Shown here: positions 16,207 to 25,576 of the stretch, one piece after another
How positions within the stretch are numbered: position 1 is the first letter of the stretch
How the letters are laid out: each line of letters starts with the position of its first letter
Origin: Afipia sp. 1NLS2
GTDB taxonomy: Bacteria > Pseudomonadota > Alphaproteobacteria > Rhizobiales > Xanthobacteraceae
Direction of reading: 5' to 3'
NCBI RefSeq assembly: GCF_000178995.1
Contig: NZ_ADVZ01000006.1
Span: 1 to 64,000, forward strand
Length of the DNA: 64,000 nucleotides
Program-made: the position numbers and the translations under genes
Notes under the pieces: model-generated
Told to the model about the DNA's origin: nothing
The model's input: the letters and a program-made list of their open reading frames with translations, nothing else
Databases searched by the model: none

Positions 16207-16868
16207 TGCGTGTGCTTGTTGTCGAGGACGACCAGCGGATCGCGTCCGATGTTTCGCGCACGCTCGAAGCGTCCGGTTACGTGGTCGAAACGGTTGCGAA
16301 CGGCGAGGATGCCTTGTTCCTCGGCGACACCGAGGACTACGGAGCCATCATCCTCGACCTAGGCCTGCCGGGCATGGAGGGGCTTGCGGTCCTCAAGCGC
16401 TGGCGCACCAACGGACGCCACATGCCCGTCCTGATCCTCACCGCACGGGGAAGCTGGGCCGAGCGGGTGGATGGGATCGACGCTGGGGCCGATGACTACC
16501 TGCCGAAGCCGTTCCGGATGGAGGAGTTGTTGGCGCGGTTGCGGTCGATCGTCCGGCGCTCGGCGGGGCATGGGTCCTCGATCATGTCTGCGGGAGAGAT
16601 CACGCTCGACGAGCGGCAGATGAAGGTGACCCGCCGCGGCGTGCCGATCACGCTCTCACCGCTCGAATACAGGCTGGTCGCCCATCTTCTACGCAATCGC
16701 GGGCGGGTCGTCTCGCCGCAGGAGATCGATGAGAACGTCTATGGCCACGGCGAAGAGCACGACTCAAATACCCTCGAGGTGCTAGTCGGCCGCGTGCGCA
16801 AGAAGCTGGGCGCGGATGCGATAGAGACGCGGCGTGGGTTCGGTTATCTGATGCCGGAGGCCCCCTAA
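16206..16868 (+). CDS. OmpR/PhoP-type response regulator
   Basis: 220 residues. The receiver domain has acidic pocket EDD (residues 7-9), phospho-acceptor D51 (IILDLGLPG), T79 and K101 (YLPKPF). The C-terminal winged helix (about 125-220) has the family end VLVGRVRKKLGADAIETRRG and GFGYLM. It overlaps both neighbours by one base, forming a PepSY-regulator-kinase operon. Likely targets are the divergent PepSY/cytochrome b operon and its own operon (inferred from layout). Confidence 0.93.
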   Translation: MRVLVVEDDQRIASDVSRTLEASGYVVETVANGEDALFLGDTEDYGAIILDLGLPGMEGLAVLKRWRTNGRHMPVLILTARGSWAERVDGIDAGADDYLPKPFRMEELLARLRSIVRRSAGHGSSIMSAGEITLDERQMKVTRRGVPITLSPLEYRLVAHLLRNRGRVVSPQEIDENVYGHGEEHDSNTLEVLVGRVRKKLGADAIETRRGFGYLMPEAP

Positions 16869-18280
16869 TGAGTCGGCATTCGCTCAAACTGCGACTCGTC
16901 GCCGGCGGCATCGTCGCGATCCTGATCGCGCTTGGGATCGCCGGCGGCGCGCTTGTCGTCGTCTTCGAGCGCCATGTCTCGCGCACTCTGACTCAGGATC
17001 TCGACGTCCATCTGAAGCAGCTTCTCGCGAATATCGACGTCGACCCCCAAGGTAAGTTGGTGTTGACGCAGACCCCCGTCGATCCGCGGTTCGCGGATCC
17101 TCTTTCCGGACTTTACTGGCAGGTCGGCGATGATCACGGGCAGTTGCTTCGCTCGCGCTCGCTGTGGGATTCCACTATGGAGCTCCCGGCGGATCGGCTC
17201 GCGCCCGGCGAAACGCACCAGCACGAAGCGGTCGGACCTGGTGGCAAGCGAGTGCTGGTGGCCGAGCGCGCCATCACGCTTTCAGCGGGCGGGAAACCCG
17301 TGACCATCCGCCTTGCCGTCGCTGAGGATTTGGCGAGGGTTGCGGACGCAGGCTCGGCGTTCGCCAAAGATCTCTCGATTGCGCTCGTCCTTCTCGGTTG
17401 CGTGCTGGCCCTAGCGACTTGGGTACAGGTGGAGGTCGGGTTGCGTCCGCTGGTTGGGCTGCGCCGCGGAGTGGCCGATATCAGAGCGGGGCGGATTCAC
17501 CGTCTGCCGGCCTCGGTCCCGACCGAAGTCCATCCCCTCGTCGAGGAAGTCAACGCGCTCATCGATGCGCAGGAACACGAAATCGAACGGTCTCGCGGCC
17601 GCGCCGCAGACTTGGCGCACGGGCTGAAGACGCCGCTGGCGGCTCTCGCGGCCGATTCTTCGCGCCTCAGGGAGCGGGGCGAGCACGATATCGCCGAGGA
17701 CATCGAGGCCGTTGGCGAAGCCATGGGACGCCACGTCGACCGCGAACTCGCTCGCGCCAGAGTTCGCGGGCGCGCCAGAGGCGGCGCAGCAACGTCTGCT
17801 TCCGTGAGACCGCTCGTGGGGTCTATCGTCGCGACGGTGTCCCGCACGCCCGAAGGTGCGCAAGTGAGATTCGAGAACCTTGTCGCCGACGATCTTTGCC
17901 TCCCGCTCGACAGGACCGACCTTGCGGAAATCCTCGGCAATCTAATCGAGAACGCTGCCCGCCATGCTGCAGAATGCGTCCGCATCACCACCGATGAGAA
18001 TCGACCATCCGTTGCCGTCGAGGACGACGGAGCGGGCATTGAACCGACCCACCTATTACGCGTGATCGAGCGCGGCACTCGCGTCGACGAGCGGGGAGGA
18101 ACCGCGGGGCTGGGTCTTGCCATCGCCCAGGATGTCCTTGACGCGTACGAGTGGGGGCTGGAACTCTCGAAGTCGGAGCTCGGTGGGCTGAAGGCGACAA
18201 TCGCCCCGAGATCTGCGGCCCCCAAGCGTCCTTCCGCGAAAGGATCGAACACGTTGTCGCCTTCGCCGCAGCAAGCCTGA
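16868..18280 (+). CDS. PhoQ-like sensor histidine kinase
   Basis: 470 residues: transmembrane helix near 9-32, a periplasmic sensor region to about 168, a second helix near 168-190, a HAMP-like linker, dimerisation/phospho-acceptor box DLAHGLKTPL with H251, and a HATPase domain (LIENAARHA, VEDDGAGI, GTAGLGLAIAQDVL). The ALKTPL-type H-box and sequence layout fit the PhoQ/RstB-like group. It pairs with the overlapping response regulator upstream. The signal is unknown. Confidence 0.92.
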   Translation: MSRHSLKLRLVAGGIVAILIALGIAGGALVVVFERHVSRTLTQDLDVHLKQLLANIDVDPQGKLVLTQTPVDPRFADPLSGLYWQVGDDHGQLLRSRSLWDSTMELPADRLAPGETHQHEAVGPGGKRVLVAERAITLSAGGKPVTIRLAVAEDLARVADAGSAFAKDLSIALVLLGCVLALATWVQVEVGLRPLVGLRRGVADIRAGRIHRLPASVPTEVHPLVEEVNALIDAQEHEIERSRGRAADLAHGLKTPLAALAADSSRLRERGEHDIAEDIEAVGEAMGRHVDRELARARVRGRARGGAATSASVRPLVGSIVATVSRTPEGAQVRFENLVADDLCLPLDRTDLAEILGNLIENAARHAAECVRITTDENRPSVAVEDDGAGIEPTHLLRVIERGTRVDERGGTAGLGLAIAQDVLDAYEWGLELSKSELGGLKATIAPRSAAPKRPSAKGSNTLSPSPQQA

Positions 18281-18375
18281 CACTTCAGGTTCGGGCACCA
18301 GTATTTTGATTAAGTCCTCGAAAGCCACTCAGAAGCTCTCGCTTAGATCCGATCACTCGTTCGGCCGAACGGGAT

Positions 18376-18570
18376 TTATTGTCCGGAAATGCGATAGGCG
18401 CGTTCGAGGATCATCCGTGCAAATGCCTTGGCCTCTGCTTGCGTGGGAAAAGCCCTGATCCCGCGCCGGTGGACACGGTTTTTCCGCGGTTGGCTGGTTC
18501 GAAGGGGATATGCGACTTCGGCTTCATAGCCGGTCTTTATCGTCGAGTGGACCTTACAACTTGCTGACAT
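18376..18570 (-). CDS. Small basic hypothetical protein (64 aa)
   Basis: A basic protein ending RGIRAFPTQAEAKAFARMIL and ERAYRISGQ. The AFPTQAEAKxFAR segment resembles short stand-alone proteins common in rhizobia that have no assigned function. No ribosome binding site stands out. It lies alone between the kinase and the RND operon, on the opposite strand to both. Confidence 0.5.
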   Translation of the reverse strand: MSASCKVHSTIKTGYEAEVAYPLRTSQPRKNRVHRRGIRAFPTQAEAKAFARMILERAYRISGQ

Positions 18571-18631
18571 GGCTCAACAGCTTCCGGTCAGTGAGGGTGT
18601 CATATTGTTCAAACAGTGATCGGCGGCACGC

Positions 18632-19849
18632 TTGATGAATATCAACCGTTCACATGCAGATCGGAGATTAGTTGGTTCGACGGCCAAAATCTCCAATCTC
18701 GATCGCTGCGATAGGATCTTGGCAGTGTATCTGAGTTCATCTGCGCCCCCATGGCTGAACTGGACGCGCGTCCTGATTGCACTAACGTTCCTGGCCCTTC
18801 CGGCCAAATCGGTGGCCGAGGACCAGTTAAAACTCAGTCCTGAGCAGGCAACGAGCCTGGGCATCCGCGTGGTTCATCCCGTTGCGAGCCCGACCGACAA
18901 GACGCTGCCCTATCCCGCCCAAATCGTCATTCCTACCCCGCAATTGTGGGTCGTTAGCGCTCCTGTGGCCGGCATGGTGACCAATCTTTCAGTGGCGCGG
19001 GGTGACCGTGTTGTCGCTGGACAGCCGCTCGCCACGATGGAGAGCCCAGGCTTCGTGTCGCAGCAGCGCGACTATCTGCATGCCGTTGCGCAGGAAGGCC
19101 TGGCTGCCCAGCAACTCAACCGCAATACCCAACTGTTTCAAGGCAATGCGGTGGCACAGCGCGTTCTCGAGGCGAGCCAGGCGGAGGCGCGGCAGGCAGG
19201 CATTGCAGTCGCGGAGCGTCGGCAGGTGCTTCGGCTAAGTGGCCTTTCCGATGAGGCAATCTCAAAGCTGAGTAACGAGGCAGCGATCAGTGCGACCCTT
19301 ACGGTTGCCACGCCGCGGCCGGCGACTGTCATCGATATTGCCGTTTCTCCCGGCCAACGCGTGGAGCAATCGGCGCCACTGATCAAGGTCGCACAGCTTT
19401 CTCCGTTATGGGTTGAGATCGCAGTTCCGGCCTCGAACATTAAGGCCATTCGACAAGGCGCGAAGGTGGAAGTCGAAGGTCACGAAACTCCAGGCGAGGT
19501 GGTGCTGGTTTCTGAAACGACCGATCCGGCTACACAGACCGTATTGATCCGGGCAGAGGTACCGAACTCCGGCGACCTGCGACCGGGGCAGACCGCTGCC
19601 GCTCGAATCTCCTTCGCATCCAAACGGGAAAGCGCTTGGGAAGTCCCTTACAGTGCGCTGATCCGGCGTGGTGAACAAGCGTCTGTATTCGTGTCAACTC
19701 AGGGCGGCTTCCGTCTGATGCCGGTCACGCTACTTGAGGAGGACCAGGACCATGTCGTGGTCTCTGGCGCCCTCACGGATAAGGACGAAGTGGCGGTCAG
19801 CGGAATCTCCGCTCTCCGCGGAATCCTGCTGAAGCTGGGCGCAGGTTAG
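18632..19849 (+). CDS. RND efflux periplasmic adaptor (CusB/CzcB type)
   Basis: 405 residues. A hydrophobic signal segment (WTRVLIALTFLALPAKSVAE) lies unusually far in, near residues 43-63, so a later start is possible although no good in-frame ATG is nearer. The biotinyl-lipoyl half-motif PVAGMVTNLSVARGDRVVAG is followed by a helical hairpin and the second half (ATPRPATVIDIAVSPGQRVE), then beta-barrel and membrane-proximal domains. No His- or Met-rich metal-binding tail is seen. It ends 2 bases before the RND pump gene. There is no intact outer-membrane channel gene beside it. Confidence 0.88.
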   Translation: MMNINRSHADRRLVGSTAKISNLDRCDRILAVYLSSSAPPWLNWTRVLIALTFLALPAKSVAEDQLKLSPEQATSLGIRVVHPVASPTDKTLPYPAQIVIPTPQLWVVSAPVAGMVTNLSVARGDRVVAGQPLATMESPGFVSQQRDYLHAVAQEGLAAQQLNRNTQLFQGNAVAQRVLEASQAEARQAGIAVAERRQVLRLSGLSDEAISKLSNEAAISATLTVATPRPATVIDIAVSPGQRVEQSAPLIKVAQLSPLWVEIAVPASNIKAIRQGAKVEVEGHETPGEVVLVSETTDPATQTVLIRAEVPNSGDLRPGQTAAARISFASKRESAWEVPYSALIRRGEQASVFVSTQGGFRLMPVTLLEEDQDHVVVSGALTDKDEVAVSGISALRGILLKLGAG

Positions 19850-19851
19850 TC

Positions 19852-22800
19852 ATGCTCGAACGCCTTGTCGCATTTGCACTTTCCCAGCGGCTGTTCGTTA
19901 TTCTTGGCGTGCTTCTATTGATCGGCGCCGGACTGGTTGTGTTGCCTAGTCTACCGATCGACGCTTTCCCGGACGTCTCGCCCGTCCAAGTCAAGGTCAT
20001 CATGAAGGCGCCGGGTCTCACGCCGGAGGAGGTGGAACAGCGAGTCACCGTGCCGATCGAGCTCGAACTTCTCGGGTTGCCAAACAAGAAAATCCTGCGC
20101 TCCACCACGAAATACGCGCTCGCCGACGTCACAGTCGATTTTGAGGATGGCACCGACATCTACTGGGCACGTAATCAAGTGTCCGAACGTCTGGCTAATA
20201 TCAGTCGCGACTTCCCGGAAGGAGTTAACGGCGGACTGGCGCCGATCACGAGTCCGCTCGGTGAAATGTTTATGTTCACCGTCGAAAGTGCGGATCTCTC
20301 GCTGGCCGAGCGACGAAGTCTGCTTGATTGGGTGATCCGTCCGGCGCTGCGGACAGTGCCAGGAGTAGCCGACGTGAACGCACTCGGGGGCTATGTTCGG
20401 GCGTTTGAGATCGTACCGCTCAACGATGCGCTCGCAGCGCGCGGCATTTCCTATGAGATGTTTCGGCGTGCCATCGAGACGAACAGTCGTAATGACGGCG
20501 CCGGCCGCGTCAATCAGGGCGAAGACAGCGCTCTTGTGCGTATCGAAGGCAGCATTCGGACTATCGACGACATTAGGCAGATCGTCGTCGATACCAAGGA
20601 TGGCGTTCCGATCCGGGTCAAGGACATTGCCCGCGTTCAGTTGGGCTCACTGACGCGGTACGGCGCTGTTACCGCGAATGGCCACGGCGAAACGGTCGAA
20701 GGCCTTGTTCTTGGCCTGCGAGGCGTTAACGCGCGCCAACTCGTGACCGACGTGCAGGCACGGCTTGACGAGATCAAGCAATCACTCCCCCGGGGTGTCA
20801 GCATTCAGGTCTTTTACGACCGCGGCCGGCTAGTTGACCGCGCGGTTGGTACGGTTATCCGCGCACTTGGCGAAGCAACCGTCCTGGTCGTCGTTCTCCT
20901 TCTGCTTTTTCTCGGCAACTGGCGAGCCTCGCTGGTGATCGCCCTGAGCCTGCCGCTCGCGATCGTTATCGCGCTGATCGTCATGCGCCTCGTCGGCATG
21001 TCTGCAAACCTGATGAGCCTGGGCGGCCTTGCCATCGCTATTGGCATGCTGATCGACGCGCTAGTGGTGGTGGTCGAAAACGTCGTAGGAAATCTCAGCA
21101 AGGGACAACGAGGAAAGGCTGCGCCGCTCGTTCATATCATCTATCGCTCGGTATGCGAGGTGCTCCAGCCGGTCGCATCGGGCGTGCTGATCATCATGAT
21201 CGTATTCCTGCCGCTGTTGACACTTGAGGGGCTTGAAGGGAAGTTATTCATCCCTGTGGCGCTCGCGATCATATTCGCGCTCGGCGGATCGCTGCTCTTG
21301 GCGCTCACGGTTATCCCCGTGGCAACTTCGTTTCTGCTCAAGAACACATCGCACCACGAACCATGGTTGATCAGAATTGCGTCCCGGCTTTATGCACCGG
21401 CACTTGATTGGGCTCTGATCAACGAGCGTAAGGTCATCATCGCGGCAATCGCGGCCCTCGTCGCTGCTGGCTATGCCTACACCCAGCTCGGCAAGAGCTT
21501 TATGCCGACCATGGACGAAGGCGATGTCATCGTCAGCGTCGAGGCGCTGCCATCAATCAACCTCGACGAAATGATTGCGATCAATGCCAGACTTCAGTCG
21601 GCTATCCTCGCGAAGGTCCCAGATATCAAAAGCATAGTGGCCCGGACTGGCTCCGACGAACTGGGGCTTGACCCAATGGGACCCAACCAGACCGATACGT
21701 TCCTGGTTCTGAAGCCTGCGGAGGAACGGAAGACGGTTGACAAACCTGCCCTGATTGAAGAGCTGCGGCAGGTGCTCAGCAATTTCCCGGGACTATCGCT
21801 CAGCTTTACACAGCCGATCGACATGCGTGTGCAGGAGATGGTCAGCGGCGTGCGCGGCGATGTCGCAGTGAAGATCTTTGGATCTGATATCGCTAAGCTC
21901 AATGAGATTGCGAGCAAGCTATCCGCCATTTTGTCCAGCATCGATGGCGCCGAGGATGTCTACACCACTCTCAACGAGGGCGCCCAATATTACACGGTTG
22001 CCGTGAATCGGATGGAGGCGGGACGCCTCGGCCTGACTGTGGACGCCATCTCCAATTCGTTACGTACCCAGATCGAGGGGCGCACGATCGGAACGGTGCT
22101 GGAAGAGGGGCGGCGCACTCCCATCTTGGTTCGCGGCAGCGAAACAACGCGCGAGGCGCCGACTTTGCTCGCGAGTCTGCCGCTGACTCTCGCCTCGGGT
22201 CAGCATGTGGCGCTCTCGCAAGTAGCCCGCATTCAACGGGTCGATGGTCCCGTTGTGGTCAATCGCGAGAACGGGAACAGGATGAGCGTTGTGCGTGCCA
22301 ACGTTCGTGGCCGCGATATGGTCGGATTCGTTGAGGCTGCTCGACAGAAGGTTGCCACGGAGTTGCCCTTGCCAGTGGGTTACAGGCTCACGTGGGGCGG
22401 TCAGTTCGAAAATCAGCAACGCGCTGCCGCACGCCTTTCGATCGTTGTGCCAGTGGCGATCGGTCTCATCTTTGTGCTGCTGTTCACGACTTTCGGTTCA
22501 ATCCGACAGGCGCTGCTGGTTTTGGTCAATATCCCGTTCGCCGTGATTGGCGGCGTCTTTGCCCTGATACTTACCGGCGAATACCTTTCGGTTCCGGCGT
22601 CCGTCGGATTCATCGCACTGCTCGGAATCGCGGTGCTGAACGGTGTCGTTCTGGTCTCCTATTTCAACCAGCTACGCGCTCAGGGCGTACCCGAGGGGCG
22701 TATTGTTGTTGATGGCGCCATGCGCAGGCTCAGGCCGGTCCTGATGACGGCGAGCATCACAGCCTTGGGCCTGATCCCGCTCTTGTTTGCGACCGGGCCG

Positions 22801-22929
22801 GGATCAGAGATCCAGCGCCCTCTCGCGATCGTGGTAATCGGCGGCTTGCTCTCGTCGACAGCTTTGACGCTAATCCTTCTGCCGATCCTCTATCGCCGCT
22901 TTGGCGGCGTAGTGAAGGGGGACGAATGA
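19852..22929 (+). CDS. Heavy-metal efflux RND pump (CzcA/CusA family)
   Basis: 1025 residues with 12 membrane helices and two large periplasmic loops, as expected for HME-RND transporters. Helix 4 reads GGLAIAIGMLIDALVVVVEN. Compared with CzcA (DFGxIVDGxVxxVEN), the first Asp (D402 in CzcA) is an Ala here while the second Asp and the Glu are kept, as in CusA-like pumps. Metal choice (Cu/Ag or divalent) therefore cannot be set by this motif. It overlaps the DUF3240 gene by 4 bases (ATGA). Confidence 0.92.
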   Translation: MLERLVAFALSQRLFVILGVLLLIGAGLVVLPSLPIDAFPDVSPVQVKVIMKAPGLTPEEVEQRVTVPIELELLGLPNKKILRSTTKYALADVTVDFEDGTDIYWARNQVSERLANISRDFPEGVNGGLAPITSPLGEMFMFTVESADLSLAERRSLLDWVIRPALRTVPGVADVNALGGYVRAFEIVPLNDALAARGISYEMFRRAIETNSRNDGAGRVNQGEDSALVRIEGSIRTIDDIRQIVVDTKDGVPIRVKDIARVQLGSLTRYGAVTANGHGETVEGLVLGLRGVNARQLVTDVQARLDEIKQSLPRGVSIQVFYDRGRLVDRAVGTVIRALGEATVLVVVLLLLFLGNWRASLVIALSLPLAIVIALIVMRLVGMSANLMSLGGLAIAIGMLIDALVVVVENVVGNLSKGQRGKAAPLVHIIYRSVCEVLQPVASGVLIIMIVFLPLLTLEGLEGKLFIPVALAIIFALGGSLLLALTVIPVATSFLLKNTSHHEPWLIRIASRLYAPALDWALINERKVIIAAIAALVAAGYAYTQLGKSFMPTMDEGDVIVSVEALPSINLDEMIAINARLQSAILAKVPDIKSIVARTGSDELGLDPMGPNQTDTFLVLKPAEERKTVDKPALIEELRQVLSNFPGLSLSFTQPIDMRVQEMVSGVRGDVAVKIFGSDIAKLNEIASKLSAILSSIDGAEDVYTTLNEGAQYYTVAVNRMEAGRLGLTVDAISNSLRTQIEGRTIGTVLEEGRRTPILVRGSETTREAPTLLASLPLTLASGQHVALSQVARIQRVDGPVVVNRENGNRMSVVRANVRGRDMVGFVEAARQKVATELPLPVGYRLTWGGQFENQQRAAARLSIVVPVAIGLIFVLLFTTFGSIRQALLVLVNIPFAVIGGVFALILTGEYLSVPASVGFIALLGIAVLNGVVLVSYFNQLRAQGVPEGRIVVDGAMRRLRPVLMTASITALGLIPLLFATGPGSEIQRPLAIVVIGGLLSSTALTLILLPILYRRFGGVVKGDE

Positions 22930-23249
22930 GTGTCGAATTCGTCTGTCTCACGCTGATCGCCGGCCGATCGCTCCGCGACGAGTTGTTTGACTATCTCAGC
23001 GAACAGCGCGATCTCGTTTCCGGATTCACGGCTTCGGACGCCGCGGGCCATGGTCCCGACGTCCGATTGCAGACGCCGGAGGAGCGGGTGAAGGGACATG
23101 CTGACGAACTGATGGTGCGGACCATTCTTCAGGCGCAAGAGGCAGCGCAGTTGCTCGAACGGCTGAAGGCGGAGTTCGCCGGTTCCAGGATCGTTTATTG
23201 GATCATGCCTGTGTGGGATTTTGGCATCACCGATGTTCTCAATCAATGA
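22926..23249 (+). CDS. DUF3240 PII-like protein linked to metal RND pump
   Basis: 107 residues matching the small family that follows CzcA-type pumps: N-terminal CLTLIAGRSLRDELFDYLSE, middle GFTASDAAGHG, C-terminal ELMVRTILQAQEAAQLLERL and WIMPVWDFGITD. The fold is predicted to be ferredoxin-like/PII-like. It is thought to bind metal or modulate the pump, but its job is not firmly known. Translationally coupled to the pump gene. Confidence 0.8.
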   Translation: MSVEFVCLTLIAGRSLRDELFDYLSEQRDLVSGFTASDAAGHGPDVRLQTPEERVKGHADELMVRTILQAQEAAQLLERLKAEFAGSRIVYWIMPVWDFGITDVLNQ

Positions 23250-23770
23250 GCCTTCGTTCAACACGCTCGATCATGTTTTTGCGAGATCGCAAGAACATCT
23301 CCGCTACGTCCTGACACCTATCGTTGAAACAGAGAACAATAAACGGATTCTGGTGGCCCGGTCATCTGGACTGTGTCTGACATCCTCTTGGTGTACCCGT
23401 CATGTTCGGCGGCGACCTCTTGGAGGGCAATCGACCGGACGAGCTTTCCGGCCTCCGCGACCGCGCTAAAGCCAAAGAGAAGCTGCGCACCCACGGCGGG
23501 CCATCGCGACCATGTTGTTCGAAGAACCTGCGTAAGGACTTCCAGCGGCCCATCAATGGGTGGGACAAGCAGTCCCGATTTACGTAGATGTTTGTTCGTC
23601 AGTCGGTGATTGCGCCAGCGCATCAGCCGTACCATTCACCCATCATTCCGAACTGAACCGTCCATTGATCCCCCGGAGATCAGGGGCCTATCTTGGGCAG
23701 AGAAAGCGCTAGGAGCGGGAAGCTCGTAAGCGTCAAAAGCTGGATCTAGAGGCGGCGTAATGCGAAGCAA
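23250..23770. other. Intergenic stretch with no supportable intact gene
   Basis: Short overlapping frames occur on both strands, none with a recognisable domain or a good start. Likely decayed DNA after the RND operon. Confidence 0.4.
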
Positions 23771-23935
23771 CTACTCGACCCAGAAATCGGCAAGCAGATC
23801 GACTACGAAGCCCTGAAGCCGAATGGATACCGGGAGCAAGGCATCGTTGGCGTCGGGTTGGATGATCACCAGCTGAATGATTTCGAACGCCAGTTCCTCC
23901 AGAACATTGGCGGGAAGCTATATGGCCCTATCTAA
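23771..23935 (+). pseudogene. C-terminal remnant of an unrecognised protein
   Basis: The plus strand reads LLDPEIGKQIDYEALKPNGY, then REQGIVGVGLDDHQLNDFER and a tail ending GGKLYGPI before TAA. The composition is clearly protein-like but there is no start codon and upstream the frame is interrupted. I do not recognise the family. It overlaps the last 4 bases of the cytochrome c'-like gene on the other strand. Confidence 0.35.
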
Positions 23936-24414
23936 TTAGGCGTTGTGGCTTTGATCTGGTAGCCGCTGTGGCAGGCTGCGCAGTTTCGTAAGACTTCTGA
24001 GAGTTGGCCGAGGGTGTGTTTTGGCATGGCGAGTGTCTCGGCATCCATAGCGATGGTGTCGAATCCGCCGTGGGTGCTGAAAGCAAGCTTTTTGAATTCC
24101 AGCGGCAACTTTCCCATGATTCCAAGTGGCACGTCGCGGGCTCGTGATGTTCCCATAGGACGAGCGGCTTTCGCTACGCCTTTCATGTCATCTTTCGACA
24201 GAGCTTCCGTGATTTTCTGAAGGCCTTCAACAAAACCGCGCATTTCCCTTAGCACTAAGTCGCGCTCAGCAGGCTCCAGGATGATTGCAATCCGTCCATC
24301 CTGTGTTCTTTCGGTCGATCCGGCAACGATGAACTTGTAAGCCATCGCTGCAATGATGAGCAGCAACACCACAATAATTACCGGGTAGATTCGATTTCGT
24401 ATTGCGCTAATCAT
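23932..24414 (-). CDS. Membrane-anchored cytochrome c'-like protein
   Basis: 160 residues from the ATG at 24414 (MISAIRNRIYP). A 30-codon longer frame upstream is not supported, because the paralogue at the window start begins at the same position. An N-terminal helix (about residues 10-30) anchors it, followed by helical segments (ERDLVLREMRGFVEGLQKIT, then HTLGQLSEVLRNCAACHSGY) and a single CAACH haem site (C145, C148, H149) near the C-terminus. A late CxxCH on the last helix of a four-helix bundle is the class II (cytochrome c') pattern. A role in NO binding or electron transfer is possible. It lies about 2.6 kb from the nos cluster. Confidence 0.8.
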   Translation of the reverse strand: MISAIRNRIYPVIIVVLLLIIAAMAYKFIVAGSTERTQDGRIAIILEPAERDLVLREMRGFVEGLQKITEALSKDDMKGVAKAARPMGTSRARDVPLGIMGKLPLEFKKLAFSTHGGFDTIAMDAETLAMPKHTLGQLSEVLRNCAACHSGYQIKATTPN

Positions 24415-24521
24415 CTTGAATTCCGTGGTATCTCCATCGGGGCAAGCCTCACTCCTAATGCGCGTCGGTGCGCCCATAGGGTCAAAGTCGTAACGTCGCT
24501 TCAAATTGCGGCAGAGAGATC

Positions 24522-24965
24522 TTATGGCACAATCAAAACTGGTATGGGGCTGTTGGAAACAACTTCAGCGGCCTGGCTGCCAAGGAGAAGCCTCTCGACG
24601 CCACGCCGGCCATGAGATGCCATAACGATCAGGTTGCACGTGGCCTGTTTCGCCGTTTCGAGGATCGCAGTAGCGGGGCTGGTATCAGGCACATAGGTTG
24701 TAGTGGCTGAAATGCCCATCTTCGTTGCCGTCGCCTTGATCTTGGCAAGCAAATCTTCGGCTTCTGTCCTGCAATTTGCAGCGTAGCGGTCAATATCATC
24801 ATGCTTGATGCCCCAAGAAATTCTACTTACCGGAAGCGGGAATGGCGCACTTGCTGTGATGATCGTGACGTTGCTGCCAAGCGCTTTTGCTAAGGAAAGG
24901 CCGTGATCAACGCCTCTCTGCGCCAGCTCCGAGCCATCGGTCGGAATCAGGATATGTGTGTACAT
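24522..24965 (-). CDS. Universal stress protein (UspA family)
   Basis: 147 residues from the ATG at 24965 (MYTHILIPTDGSE); a longer frame adds 34 residues without homology. It keeps the ATP-binding motif G-2x-G-9x-G-S/T (ASHGRRGVERLLLGSQAAEV), so it probably belongs to the ATP-binding UspF/G-like subgroup. Such proteins are often induced by low oxygen, in line with the respiratory genes nearby. Confidence 0.9.
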   Translation of the reverse strand: MYTHILIPTDGSELAQRGVDHGLSLAKALGSNVTIITASAPFPLPVSRISWGIKHDDIDRYAANCRTEAEDLLAKIKATATKMGISATTTYVPDTSPATAILETAKQATCNLIVMASHGRRGVERLLLGSQAAEVVSNSPIPVLIVP

Positions 24966-25405
24966 CACAGCCTCCAAGCTTGGCTGTGAGATAAGCACAC
25001 GCGGCAATAACCGACAAGCAATGTAGAGAGGGCGAGAAGAGTGAGCAGCGCTCGTGACTTCACTCACAACTGGCTGGTCATCGTTCTAGGGCTTTGCGTC
25101 AGTTATGCGCGATTATATGGTGGCATCTTCACATAAAGTTGCCAGTGCGAGATGGTCAAGCAGGTAGGGGAGAAGCTGTATGGGTCATCAATCCGTTGAG
25201 TAGGCTGGCTACCAGAAGCGCTTATCTGACCATTGGTAGCTAAAGAACGGTTTGAATGGAGCGTATTTTTCGAAAGACCTGAATGGCAGAAACTGTTTGG
25301 AACCTTTGAAAGGTTCAAACTCCGTCGAGACGGTCGAGAGTCGAGCTTCACCATCAGCGCCAGGTATGATTGTCTGAACTTGCTTGTTTTGAGATGGAGG
25401 CCGTT

Positions 25406-25555
25406 ATGCTAACTGGACCGCTCTGCGCCGCTGCCCGCGCCCTCGTTGAAGTCAGTCGTCCGCGCTTGGCCGACAAATCATGCATTAGCGAAAGTGCTAT
25501 TGAAGACTTCGAAAATGGAGTTGCGTAACCTGACGGCGCTACCATCAAACGATAG
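25406..25555 (+). pseudogene. Remnant of an XRE-type helix-turn-helix protein
   Basis: MLTGPLCAAARALVEVSRPR, then LADKSCISESAIEDFENGVA, a TAA stop at 25526-25528, and in the same frame PDGATIKR before a second stop. The pattern matches short rhizobial XRE proteins (MITGxQCRAARALLxWSRxxLAxxSGVSxxTIxxFExG-RxPxxATIxxI), broken by in-frame stops. An in-frame ATG at 25394 is an alternative start. Nothing else is seen from 24966 to 25576. Confidence 0.6.
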
Positions 25556-25576
25556 CCTAGAACAATAGCATCCGTA

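Noticed and set aside
23771-23935. Assigning the fragment to a mobilisation relaxase
   Set aside because: A weak resemblance to MobA/MobL segments was considered, but no catalytic motif is present; left as unrecognised.
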